DNA of 64,000 bases from Cribrihabitans_A pelagius. Its GTDB lineage: Bacteria > Pseudomonadota > Alphaproteobacteria > Rhodobacterales > Rhodobacteraceae. This document shows positions 51,189 through 60,675 of this stretch, piece by piece. Under the pieces are notes generated by a model. It saw only the letters and a program-made list of their open reading frames with translations, made no database searches and was not told where the DNA came from. Numbering within the stretch: position 1 is the stretch's first letter; the number at the start of each line of letters is the position of its first letter. The translations under genes and the position numbers were made by a program. Location: the NCBI RefSeq assembly GCF_048820915.1, contig NZ_JBMERR010000010.1, forward strand, positions 1 to 64,000. Direction: 5' to 3'.

Positions 51189-51806
51189 CGCAGTCTCCCT
51201 CTTTCATGGTCCTGCCTGCGTCTCTGCCTGTTCTGCCGTCTTTCTTTGTTTATGAGGCCTGCAGGTGCGGGTGCAGCGGTGCAGGCCAGAGTTCCTGACG
51301 CGAGAGTATTATGGGTGACAATTTATGCAAGAACAGGTTTCGGAATGCGCACCCTTAACATGTTTTCGGTCTGTTTGCCGATGCGTCCTGGTCACGGCGC
51401 ATCGGCAGCGCAGGCTTTCCGTGTTGCCGGGGCCCGAGTCCCGGGGTTGCCTCAGAATAGCAAAATTCCTCGCTGTTTTTCACGTTGTTTTGCAGCGGCC
51501 GTGCCGGGCAGCTGCCTAAATTTTGAGCAGATCCAGTGGCAGGCCGTGCCCGCCGGCCAGTACTGCCCGGCTGCGGCCCCCGCAAGATAGTCCCTTGGGC
51601 AGCAGCCATTATTTCATGTCCTCCGTGCGTGTGGCCCCGCCTTATGCGCCCCCCGTCCCGTGCTGTGGCGGCGGCTGGCGGTTTCCGGCGAGCCGCATTT
51701 GCGGGGTTTTTATGGATCAACGGTTTTGCAGGGTTTTGCTGTTTAGCCTCTCCCAAATACCCGGGCCCCGCCGGTGGCCTGCCGTTTACATAGGAGTAAG
51801 ACGCCA
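51189..51806. other. Intergenic region upstream of mtoX and the chemoreceptor
   Basis: About 620 bp between two divergent genes. I see no credible gene. Promoters for both genes must lie here, in AT-richer parts near 51240-51260, 51305-51360 and 51460-51530. No operator was identified. Confidence 0.45.
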
Positions 51807-54083
51807 ATGTCCCGGAAACTGAGCCTGCCGCTGAAACTGAAACTGCCGCTGATCATGGTGGCGCTGACGGCGGCGTTTCTGGTCACGGTGGCCCTTCTGA
51901 TTTACTCGATGGCGGAACGCACGATCCGCGACAACGCCTATGCCGCCCAGATGATCGAGGCCAAGTCCGGCGCCCAGGCGCTTTCTTATTCGCTGGCGGC
52001 GGCCCGCTCCGATGTTTCCAGCCTCGCGGCGCAGCCCGCGGTGTTCCGCGCGATCAGCAATTTCGACCGGGTGATCGGAATGGTCGAGGAAGACGACCCC
52101 ATCGCCTATCTAAAACGCACCTACGCGGCGGAAAACCCGCATCCCGCCGATCAGCGGGAGGAACTGGCGGATGCGGGCGACGGCTCCTACTACAGCCAGT
52201 CGCATGCCACCTACCACCCCACTTTCCTGCAACGCCTGCGGCTCAACGGCTACAAGGATCTCTACCTGCTCAACACCAAGGGGCAGGCAGTCTATTCGGT
52301 TCGCAAGCAGGGGGACTTCTTCGGCACCTTCGCGGCAGGGCAGGGCGCGGAGACCGGGCTGGGCCAGGTCTTCCAGGCCGCGCTCGAGGCCGGGGCCGGC
52401 AGCGTCGTGGCCGCTGATTTTGCCGCCTATCCGCACAGCGCCTCGGGCGTGGCCGCCTTCATGGCGGCGCCGGTCTTCACCAAGCGCGGCGACATTGCCG
52501 GGGTGATCGCGGTGCGGCTCGGCAGCGAGCGGGTGGTGCAGGCACTGACCAGCAACCTGTCGGGCGGCAGCCATCAGAACATCTTCGTGGTCAGCCGCGA
52601 CGGCCGCGCCCGCAGCCCGTCCTCCGCCGCGGGCCTGTTCGGGGTGCTGGCCGAGCTCCCCGGCGCGCCGCATATCGCCGCTGCCGCGGCGGGCGAGGCG
52701 GGCCAGTTCGAAAGCGCGCGCTCCACCATGGGCGAAAGCGTGATCGCCCTGTCGATGCCGCTAAACCTGCCGGGCTTCGACTGGTCGCTGGTTCTGGAAA
52801 CCGACGAGCACACCGCCTTTGCCACGGTCGAGCGCATCCGGCTGACCGCCGCCGGGCTGATCGGCGCCGCGGTGCTCGCGGCCATTGCCGTCTCCTGGTT
52901 TGCGGCGCGCAGCGTCACCCGGCCGATCCACGCGCTCTGCCAGGCGACCAACGCGCTGGCGGGCAGTGATTACGACGTGGACATTGCCGGGCGCAGCCGC
53001 GGCGATGAGCTGGGAGAGCTGGCCCGCAGTCTCGACAGTTTCCGCGGCAAGCTGAAGGAGGCGGACGCCGCCGCAGCCCGCGAGGTCGAGGCCGCGCGCC
53101 ACACCGCGGCGGTGGTCGACGGCATGAGCGCGGCGCTGGCCGGCCTGCAGCGCGGCAACCTGGCCTGCGACATCCGCGCGCCCTTCAACGGGCATTACGA
53201 AACCCTGCGGGAGAATTTCAATCGCGGCCTGGAAAACCTGCGCGGCTCGATGGGCGAGGTGGTGGGCGCGGCGCAGAACGTCGGCCGCTTCTCGGAGGAG
53301 CAGCGCGGTGCGGCCGCCGAGATGGCGCAGCGCACCGAAACCCAGGCCGCCACGCTGGAAGAAACCGCGGGCGCGATCCGTGATCTGACCGGCGGCATCC
53401 GCGCCACCGCCGATCAGGCGGGCCGGATGGATAAAACCATGCGCGCCGCGCGCAGCGAGGCCGAGCAGTCCACCGAGGTGGTGACTTCCGCGGTGGCGGC
53501 CATGGACCAGATCCAGGAAACTTCGGCGGAGATTTCCAAGATCATCAGCCTGATCAACGATATCGCCTTCCAGACCAACCTCCTGGCCTTGAACGCAGGC
53601 GTGGAAGCGGCGCGGGCGGGCCCGGCCGGGGCCGGCTTTGCGGTGGTTGCCTCGGAAGTGCGGGCCCTGGCGCAGCGCGCAGCCAGCGCCGCCGGCGAAA
53701 TTCAGGCGTTGACCGGCGCCAGTGAACAGCACGTCGCCAATGGCGTCTCGATGGTGGGCCGCGCGGGCGAGGCGCTGACCCGCATCATCGAGCAGGTCTC
53801 GGCGGTCTCCGGCCTGGTGACGGAGATCGCCGAAGGTGTGCGGGTGCAGTCGCAGGGGCTGGAGAAGATTGACGGTGCCATGCACCGGCTCGACAACATG
53901 ACCCAGCAGAATGCCGCGATGGCCGAAGAAGCCGCCGCCGCCAGCCAGCTCTTGCAGCAGGAGGCGCACGGCCTGTCGGGCATCGTCGGCCGCTTCAGCC
54001 TCGGCGCGCCGGACCGCGGGGATGCGGATGCCGCCTGGGGCGCGGAGAGCGGGCAGGCGCGGGACCGCCAGCGGAGCGCCTGA
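51807..54083 (+). CDS. Methyl-accepting chemotaxis protein
   Basis: 758 residues. TM1 lies at about 12-32 (LIMVALTAAFLVTVALLIYS). A large periplasmic sensor of about 310 residues (GDGSYYSQSHATYHPTFLQR, LNGYKDLYLLNTKGQAVYSV, NLSGGSHQNIFVVSRDGRAR) is consistent with a double Cache domain. TM2 is near 350, followed by HAMP (VTRPIHALCQATNALAGSDY), and a signalling domain with the tip NLLALNAGVEAARAGPAGAG. There is no CheR pentapeptide at the end. The ATG at 51807 has AGGAG at good spacing. It is monocistronic. Confidence 0.9.
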   Translation: MSRKLSLPLKLKLPLIMVALTAAFLVTVALLIYSMAERTIRDNAYAAQMIEAKSGAQALSYSLAAARSDVSSLAAQPAVFRAISNFDRVIGMVEEDDPIAYLKRTYAAENPHPADQREELADAGDGSYYSQSHATYHPTFLQRLRLNGYKDLYLLNTKGQAVYSVRKQGDFFGTFAAGQGAETGLGQVFQAALEAGAGSVVAADFAAYPHSASGVAAFMAAPVFTKRGDIAGVIAVRLGSERVVQALTSNLSGGSHQNIFVVSRDGRARSPSSAAGLFGVLAELPGAPHIAAAAAGEAGQFESARSTMGESVIALSMPLNLPGFDWSLVLETDEHTAFATVERIRLTAAGLIGAAVLAAIAVSWFAARSVTRPIHALCQATNALAGSDYDVDIAGRSRGDELGELARSLDSFRGKLKEADAAAAREVEAARHTAAVVDGMSAALAGLQRGNLACDIRAPFNGHYETLRENFNRGLENLRGSMGEVVGAAQNVGRFSEEQRGAAAEMAQRTETQAATLEETAGAIRDLTGGIRATADQAGRMDKTMRAARSEAEQSTEVVTSAVAAMDQIQETSAEISKIISLINDIAFQTNLLALNAGVEAARAGPAGAGFAVVASEVRALAQRAASAAGEIQALTGASEQHVANGVSMVGRAGEALTRIIEQVSAVSGLVTEIAEGVRVQSQGLEKIDGAMHRLDNMTQQNAAMAEEAAAASQLLQQEAHGLSGIVGRFSLGAPDRGDADAAWGAESGQARDRQRSA

Positions 54084-54538
54084 GCCGCCACCCCTTCGCT
54101 GCAGGCCGCTGCGCTCCCGGCATCTTGCACCGCGGGTTCGGCGAGCTGGAAGCGACGGGTTTATGAGTGTGCCGGGGGGCGTGTGGGAGGTGCCTCAACG
54201 CCGCACTGAGCCCAAAGCGGTAAGCTGCGCGTCGCGGCCGCGCGGGCGCGCGCCGGCGATACGCGGCGGCCTGCGGCCTTGTTCCGTGCGGGGGACGACC
54301 AGTTACAGGCTAATCCGCTTCGGGCTGAAGCACCTCGAAAGGATCTTGGGACACTCGGTTTCACTGGGAGAGCGGAGAGTGAAAGTGCGGCCATGCAAGG
54401 ACGCGCGGACTTTCCGGGAATGCGGTCTTATTGACCGATGGCGTTAGAGGCCGACCGCCTTTTCCGCCACACGCCTTATCCAGCTGGATGGTCTCCATTC
54501 GCGGCCCCCGGCAGTGCCGGGCTCAGGGGGTCAGGGGC
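54084..54538. other. Intergenic region, no gene seen
   Basis: This 455-bp space contains the second copy of the dispersed repeat and otherwise no convincing frame. It lies between the end of the chemoreceptor and the end of the convergent M56 peptidase gene. Confidence 0.45.
54244..54288. repeat. Dispersed repeat copy 2
   Basis: About 45 bp with the same order of bases as 26278-26322 and only a few substitutions plus a 2-bp insertion (shared core cgcgccggcgat-cgcggcgg, then gcggccttgttccg-like). The copies are 28 kb apart and both are intergenic. Confidence 0.55.
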
Positions 54539-55681
54539 TCAGGGGCGCGGGACGGCGAAGCCGCCGTTGAGCGCACTGATCGCCAGCTCCGGGTTGACGG
54601 GACGGCTCGCCATGCGTTCGAGGTTGACGATGGTCGACAGCATGATGCGGTCATGGCTCCAGTCGCCGGGCTTTTGCAACAGCATCGCGGTCGCCAGCAC
54701 CAGCCCGGCCATGCCAGCCGAAACCAGCGCCCAGCCCGCGGTGCCCTGCACTTGCGGCTGGCGGGCAGTGACCGCAATGATGCGCTGTTGCAGCGCCGCG
54801 CCGCGGCGGGTCTCGCGCCGTTCCACCAGCGCCACCGCGGGGCTGTGGCGGGCAAACAGCGGGCGTTCCGCGGCGGCATGGGCGCAGGCCCGGATCAGGC
54901 ATTCGCAATAGGCCCGCACATCCACCTGCGGCCGCGCCATCAGCGCCTGATCGCAGGCAAATTCGCGCAGCAAACGCACTTCGCGCCGCCACAGGTAGTA
55001 GGCCGGGTTCCAGAACAGCAGCGGCCGCAGCGTCTCCAGCAGGAATTCGCATTCGATGTCCCGCTGCCGGAAATGCTGCAGCTCATGCGCCACCGTCAGC
55101 CGCAAGTCGCGCGGATCGCCCGCCAGCGCCGAGGGCAGCACCACGTAGCGCAACCGCAGCCCGCGGGTGGAATAGGCCACGGCGGCACTGTCGCAGAACA
55201 TCAGCCGCATCCGGCCGATGCGCTTCCAGGTATAGGCGCCGCGCAGACTGCGGCCGAGCCGAAAGGCCGAAAGCGCGCCTTGCGCGAGGCATATCAGCGC
55301 GCCGGCGGCCAGCGCCGACACCACCGCCTGCGCCCAGCCGGGCTGCAGGCTTACGAGCCCGCGCACCGTGTCCTCGCGCAGGCGCAGGAGGCTTTCGAAT
55401 TCGCCCGCGCTCATCCGCACGTTGCCTTGCAGGTATTGCGACACCATCAGGTCGGAGAAATTCGGCCCCGGCGCCCCGAACTGCGCGGTCAGAGCCAGCA
55501 CCAGCACGGGCGCCGCCGCCAGGAGCACGGTCATCCGGTTCAGCAGCCTCAGCTGCGGCCGGTAGGCCCGGCCCAGCCGTCCGCGCGCCAGAGCCTTGCG
55601 CGCGCCGAGCCACAGCAGCGTGCCTGCCAGCAGCAGGATGTTGAGGTCTATATAGGCATTCAGCAGAACATCAGAGGTCAT
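54539..55681 (-). CDS. BlaR1/MecR1-type M56 membrane metallopeptidase
   Basis: 380 residues. N-terminal TM helices (LNILLLAGTLLWLGARKALA; MTVLLAAAPVLVLALTAQF) are followed by the cytoplasmic M56 peptidase domain with the zinc motif VAHELQHFRQRD (HExxH) and downstream REFACDQALMARP, which supplies the third ligand region. A last TM helix lies near 325-345. There is no penicillin-binding sensor domain, unlike BlaR1 itself. It overlaps the BlaI gene end by 11 bp. It probably cleaves the BlaI repressor on an envelope signal. The ATG at 55681 was chosen over 55699. Confidence 0.87.
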   Translation of the reverse strand: MTSDVLLNAYIDLNILLLAGTLLWLGARKALARGRLGRAYRPQLRLLNRMTVLLAAAPVLVLALTAQFGAPGPNFSDLMVSQYLQGNVRMSAGEFESLLRLREDTVRGLVSLQPGWAQAVVSALAAGALICLAQGALSAFRLGRSLRGAYTWKRIGRMRLMFCDSAAVAYSTRGLRLRYVVLPSALAGDPRDLRLTVAHELQHFRQRDIECEFLLETLRPLLFWNPAYYLWRREVRLLREFACDQALMARPQVDVRAYCECLIRACAHAAAERPLFARHSPAVALVERRETRRGAALQQRIIAVTARQPQVQGTAGWALVSAGMAGLVLATAMLLQKPGDWSHDRIMLSTIVNLERMASRPVNPELAISALNGGFAVPRP

Positions 55682-56102
55682 TGTCCCCCAGCCTTTCATC
55701 CAATAGCGCCCGTATCTCCTCGAGCATGTCTTGGGTCACATCCTCGTCATCGACCAGCCGTGCGACCAGGGCCGCGGGCGCGCCGTTGAAGAGCTTGCTC
55801 GAAAGGTTCTTGAGGGACTTCTTCTGGTATTCTGCCTTGGGAACGGCGGGGCGGTAGACCAGCGAGCGGTCGGCCCGTTCACTGGTCAGGAAGCCCTTCT
55901 GCTCCATGATCTTGAGCACCGTGGCGACCGAGGTATAGGCGCGTTCCTGGGTCTTGTTTGCCTCGGCCAGGATCTCGCGCACGGTGCCGCCGCCGGTCTC
56001 CCAGATGACAGTCATGAACTCCAGTTCGACCTCGGTCAGAAGGGAATTGTCCTGTTTTTTGCGCATTGCGGCGGCGGTCCGGTCCGTTGGTGTTCCAGCC
56101 AT
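55671..56102 (-). CDS. BlaI/MecI-family transcriptional repressor
   Basis: 143 residues with the BlaI winged helix: LTEVELEFMTVIWETGGGTV, then EANKTQERAYTSVATVLKIM, EQKGFLTSERADRSLVYRPA and the dimerisation helix with FNGAPAALVARLV. An in-frame ATG at 56066 (MRKKQDNSLL) gives the usual family start; neither start has a strong ribosome binding site. It pairs with the M56 peptidase downstream. No beta-lactamase or other obvious target lies nearby. Confidence 0.88.
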   Translation of the reverse strand: MAGTPTDRTAAAMRKKQDNSLLTEVELEFMTVIWETGGGTVREILAEANKTQERAYTSVATVLKIMEQKGFLTSERADRSLVYRPAVPKAEYQKKSLKNLSSKLFNGAPAALVARLVDDEDVTQDMLEEIRALLDERLGDNDL

Positions 56103-56280
56103 GCTAGGGGAGCGATGGCGGTATGGGAACTATTTTTTTAGAAGATGCGGCACAGCCCGGGCGACGCTGCCAAATTGTGCGCTTCCGCGCGCTTTTTTGC
56201 AGCAGGGGGAGAGGCGGCATGCCGGCCCCGGGGTTTGGGCTGCGGCGCGGGCCGGCGGAGGGGCTTTTTGCTGAGAAGGC

Positions 56281-56305
56281 CCTGAGGGGCAGATTTGCCC
56301 TCAGG
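56281..56305. terminator. Hairpin at the end of the glp operon
   Basis: A 10-bp stem with one bulged G (56281-56291 with 56296-56305) lies about 85 bp after the last glp gene. Weak T-tracts flank it on both sides. It is a plausible terminator for the minus-strand operon. Confidence 0.5.
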
Positions 56306-56390
56306 ACCTTTTCCGATTTTGTTCAGTATTGCGCGTCAAGGACAAGCCGCTGCGCGGGGCCTGCGGCCTCCTTGACCCGCGGCGCCAGGG

Positions 56391-56669
56391 TCAGACCTTC
56401 CAGAAGCAGAAGATGCCCCAGGCGATCGCGAGGCCCAAGGGCCACCACAGCGGCATCCCCACCAGGCCAAGCCAGGCCAGGAAGATGTAGGAAGTTCCGA
56501 GCAGGCTGATGAACAGCCGGTCGCCGCGGGTGGTGGTGAGGCCGAGCACGCCTTTGCGCGCCGCGCCGCCGGGGTAGCGGATCTCCGCCACGATCAGCAC
56601 GCCGATGGCGGTGAAGATGCCGATGAACAGCAGAGCAGTGGGCCAGGTCCAGGCCATCCATTGAAACAT
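56391..56669 (-). CDS. DUF2160-type small membrane protein of the glycerol importer
   Basis: 92 residues with three predicted TM helices (TALLFIGIFTAIGVLIVAEI; FISLLGTSYIFLAWLGLV; PLWWPLGLAIAWGIFCFW) and an RYPGGAARKGVLGLTTTRGD loop. This is the DUF2160 protein regularly encoded with ABC-type glycerol transporters, called GlpU in some rhizobial work as far as I recall. Its start shares one base with the glpQ stop. The role is unknown; possibly permease assembly or regulation. Confidence 0.85.
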   Translation of the reverse strand: MFQWMAWTWPTALLFIGIFTAIGVLIVAEIRYPGGAARKGVLGLTTTRGDRLFISLLGTSYIFLAWLGLVGMPLWWPLGLAIAWGIFCFWKV

Positions 56670-57466
56670 CACACCCTCCCCATCGCGAAACCCTTCGCGA
56701 TGTAGTTGCGGACAAACCAGATCACGATGGCGCCCGGAATGATTGTCAACGTGCCCGCTGCTGCCAGCAGGCCCAGTTCGTAGCCCGCGGAAGACGCGGT
56801 CTTGGTCATGGTGGCGGCGATCGGCTTGGCCGCAACGGCGGTCAGCGTCTTGGCGAGCAAAAGCTCCACCCAGGAGAACATGAAGCAGAAGAACGCCGCG
56901 ACACCCACGCCTGCCTTGATCGACGGAATGAAGATCGTGGCAAAGAAGCGCGGGAAGGAGTAGCCGTCGACAAAGGCGGTCTCGTCCAGCTCCTTGGGCA
57001 CGCCGCCCATGAAGCCTTCGAGGATCCAGACCGCCAGCGGGATGTTGAACAGGCAATGCGCCAGTGCGACCGCCAGATGGGTGTCGAACAGCTCCACCGC
57101 GGAGTAAAGCTGGAAGAACGGCAGCGCAAAGACCGCGGCGGGCGCCATCCGGTTGGTCAGCAGCCAGAAGAACAACTGCTTGTCGCCGAGGAACCGGTAG
57201 CGGCTGAAGGCGTAGGCCGCGGGCAGCGCCACCGCGACCGAGATCACCGTGTTGATCGTCACGTAGGCGATCGAGTTGATATAGCCCCAGTACCAAGTGG
57301 GATCGGTGAAGATGGTTGCGTAATTCTCTAGCGTGAAGGTCTGCGGGAACAGCGAGAAGCCCGACAGGATTTCGTTGGTGGTCTTGAAGCTCATCGCCAC
57401 CAGCCAGTAGATCGGCAGCATGAGAAACAGGATGTAGACGATGGGGACGATGGTGCGTTTTTGCAT
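56669..57466 (-). CDS. glpQ: Glycerol ABC transporter permease
   Basis: 265 residues, six TM helices of the MalG/UgpE type (TIVPIVYILFLMLPIYWLVA; VISVAVALPAAYAFSRYRFL). The EAA-like loop is ETAFVDGYSFPRFFATIFIP. It belongs to the glpVSTPQ importer; note that this GlpQ is a permease, not the periplasmic diesterase of E. coli with the same symbol. Confidence 0.9.
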   Translation of the reverse strand: MQKRTIVPIVYILFLMLPIYWLVAMSFKTTNEILSGFSLFPQTFTLENYATIFTDPTWYWGYINSIAYVTINTVISVAVALPAAYAFSRYRFLGDKQLFFWLLTNRMAPAAVFALPFFQLYSAVELFDTHLAVALAHCLFNIPLAVWILEGFMGGVPKELDETAFVDGYSFPRFFATIFIPSIKAGVGVAAFFCFMFSWVELLLAKTLTAVAAKPIAATMTKTASSAGYELGLLAAAGTLTIIPGAIVIWFVRNYIAKGFAMGRV

Positions 57467-57479
57467 CGGTCTCCCTCCC

Positions 57480-58346
57480 TTAGTTCAGGTCGTCTTTGGT
57501 CATCAGCGTGTAGAACAGCCAGCTGACCAACAGAGTGATTGCGAAATAGATGAGCGACATGGCGGCAGCGGGGCCGAGGTCGAACTGGCCGAGCGCGATC
57601 TTCACCAGGTCGATCGACAGCAGCGTGGTGGAGTTGCCGGGGCCGCCGCCGGTCAGCACGAAAGGCTCGGTGTAGATGTTGAAACTGTCCATGAAGCGCA
57701 GAAGGATGGCGATGGTCAGGACCGTCTTCATCTTCGGCAGCTGGATGAAGCGGAACACCGCCCAGTTGGTGGCGCCGTCGATCTTGGCCGCCTGGTAATA
57801 GGCGTCGGGGATCGACACGAGGCCGGCATAGGCCAGAAGCACCACCAGCGAGGTCCAGTGCCAGACGTCCATGGTGACAATGGTCACCCAGGCCGCGACC
57901 GGATCCTGCGTCATGTCATAGTTGATGCCGAGCGTGTGGTTCAGGAAATAGCCCAGCAGGCCGATGTCGGGCAGGGTGAAGATGTTCCACATCGCACCCA
58001 CCACGTTCCACGGGATCAGCATCGGCAGCGCCATCAGCACCAGGCACACCGGCACCCAGAAGCCGCTGCGCGGCATCGACAGCGCAATCGCGATGCCCAG
58101 CGGCACCTCGATGATCAGGATCAGGAAGGTGAACATGAACTGGCGGCCAAGCGCGGCGTGGAAGCGGTCGGAGCGCAGGATCTGCTGGAACCAGTCCAAT
58201 CCTTGCCAGAAGAACACATTGTCGCCAAAGGTCTCCTGCACCGAGTAGTTGACCACCGTCATCATCGGAATGAGCGCGTTGAAGGCGACCAGCGCCAGCA
58301 CCGGCAGGACAAAAAGCCAGGCTTTCTGGTTTTCGGTTTTCATCAT
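57480..58346 (-). CDS. glpP: Glycerol ABC transporter permease
   Basis: 288 residues, six TM helices (AWLFVLPVLALVAFNALIPM), with the EAA loop QAAKIDGATNWAVFRFIQLP. AAGGAG precedes the start; the two adjacent ATGs at 58346 and 58343 are both possible, and they overlap the glpT stop. It forms the channel with GlpQ, 13 bp downstream. Confidence 0.9.
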   Translation of the reverse strand: MMKTENQKAWLFVLPVLALVAFNALIPMMTVVNYSVQETFGDNVFFWQGLDWFQQILRSDRFHAALGRQFMFTFLILIIEVPLGIAIALSMPRSGFWVPVCLVLMALPMLIPWNVVGAMWNIFTLPDIGLLGYFLNHTLGINYDMTQDPVAAWVTIVTMDVWHWTSLVVLLAYAGLVSIPDAYYQAAKIDGATNWAVFRFIQLPKMKTVLTIAILLRFMDSFNIYTEPFVLTGGGPGNSTTLLSIDLVKIALGQFDLGPAAAMSLIYFAITLLVSWLFYTLMTKDDLN

Positions 58347-59446
58347 GCCACTCCTTCGACTGCGGCGGGGGTGCCTGCGGGCACGGTGGCAAGCCAGCCG
58401 TCCACGTAAAGCCGGGTCATGTCCTGGCGGAAGCCAAGATGCACGGCGCTGCCCTTTGCCGGGGCGTTGCCTTCGGTCACGGCGTTGATGCGCTGGCCTG
58501 CGGCTTCGCATTCCACCACCGTGTGGCGGCCGATGTCGGAGACCTTGGTGACCACGGCGGGCAGGCCGCTGTCCGCCAGCGTGACGAACTCCGGGCGGAT
58601 GCCGATTTCGGTGGTGCCGTTGGCCGCGCCTTGCACCGGGCCTTCCAGCGCTACCGGCTGGCCGCCGAAATAGGCAGCGCCGCCTTGCAGCTCGCAGGGC
58701 AGGATGTTCATGCCGGGCGAGCCGATGAAATGTCCCACAAAGGTATGCGCGGGGCGTTCGAACAGCTCAACCGGGGTGCCGATTTGCACCACTTCACCCA
58801 GCTGCATCACCACCACCTGGTCGGCGAAGGTCAGCGCTTCGGTCTGGTCGTGGGTGACGTAGATCATCGTCGCCTTCACCCGCTGGTGCAGTTCCTTCAG
58901 CTTGCTCCGCAGCTTCCACTTCAGATGCGGGTCGATGACGGTGAGCGGTTCGTCGAACATCACCACGTTCACGTCCTCGCGCACGAGGCCGCGGCCCATG
59001 GAGATCTTCTGCTTGTTGTCGGGGCTGAGGCCTGCCGCGCGGGTGTCGAGCAGGTCTTCGAGTTCCAGCATCTCGGCAATCGCGGTCACCCGCTGGTGCA
59101 CGGTCGCCTCGTCGCGTCCGCGGTTCCTCAGCGGGAAGGCGAGATTGTCGTATACGGTCATCGTGTCGTAGATCACCGGGAACTGGAACACCTGGGCAAT
59201 GTTGCGCTGGTCCGGTGGCAGGGCGGTGACGTCCTTGCCGTCGAACAGAATCTGGCCCTCGGAAGGGACCAGCAGCCCCGAGATAATGTTCAGAAGGGTG
59301 GATTTGCCGCAGCCCGAGGGGCCGAGCAGCGCATAGGCGCCGCCATCGTTCCAGTCGAGATCTATTTCCTTCAGCGCATAGTCCGAGGGCGATTTCGGGG
59401 TGGAAAGATAGCTGTGACGCAGCTTGGAGAGTGTGATTTTAGCCAT
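58343..59446 (-). CDS. glpT: Glycerol ABC transporter ATP-binding protein
   Basis: 367 residues of the MalK-like group with a C-terminal TOBE-type domain. Walker A is GPSGCGKST (42-50), Q88 in AQVFQFP, D165-E166 in VVMFDEPL, and H199 in YVTHDQTEAL. The signature is abnormal: LSPDNKQ at 140-146 instead of LSGGQ. The ATG at 59446 is preceded by GTGAGGAAATA; the longer frame overlaps glpS. It pairs with GlpS, whose signature is normal. Confidence 0.9.
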   Translation of the reverse strand: MAKITLSKLRHSYLSTPKSPSDYALKEIDLDWNDGGAYALLGPSGCGKSTLLNIISGLLVPSEGQILFDGKDVTALPPDQRNIAQVFQFPVIYDTMTVYDNLAFPLRNRGRDEATVHQRVTAIAEMLELEDLLDTRAAGLSPDNKQKISMGRGLVREDVNVVMFDEPLTVIDPHLKWKLRSKLKELHQRVKATMIYVTHDQTEALTFADQVVVMQLGEVVQIGTPVELFERPAHTFVGHFIGSPGMNILPCELQGGAAYFGGQPVALEGPVQGAANGTTEIGIRPEFVTLADSGLPAVVTKVSDIGRHTVVECEAAGQRINAVTEGNAPAKGSAVHLGFRQDMTRLYVDGWLATVPAGTPAAVEGVA

Positions 59447-59453
59447 TATTTCC

Positions 59454-60518
<1,065 letters not shown>

Positions 60519-60584
60519 CTTGCTTTGACTTTCTGGCAGGAGGCCTGTTTTGCGCCCGGGCCGCGGGCACACTGGCTTGGGTGG

Positions 60585-60622
60585 AAAAAGGCCCCGGAGA
60601 TCATGAGGGGTCTCCGGGGCCT
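60585..60622 (-). terminator. Attenuator between glpV and glpS
   Basis: A perfect 12-bp stem (60589-60600 with 60611-60622) and a 10-base loop, followed on the minus strand by TTTTT. It lies about 54 bp after the glpV stop with the operon continuing, so partial termination would boost GlpV over the ATPases and permeases. Confidence 0.72.
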
Positions 60623-60675
60623 GAAAGAGGCCGGGCCGCGCAGTCAGCCTGGGCGGCCGGACCGGGAGGAGGGGC

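Noticed and set aside
49233..51590. 785-codon plus-strand frame opposite mtoX
   Set aside because: It is antisense to a conserved SBP56 gene and has no recognisable domain.
54300..54530. Possible gene or RNA after the dispersed repeat
   Set aside because: No frame with family-like sequence and no conserved RNA structure was recognised.
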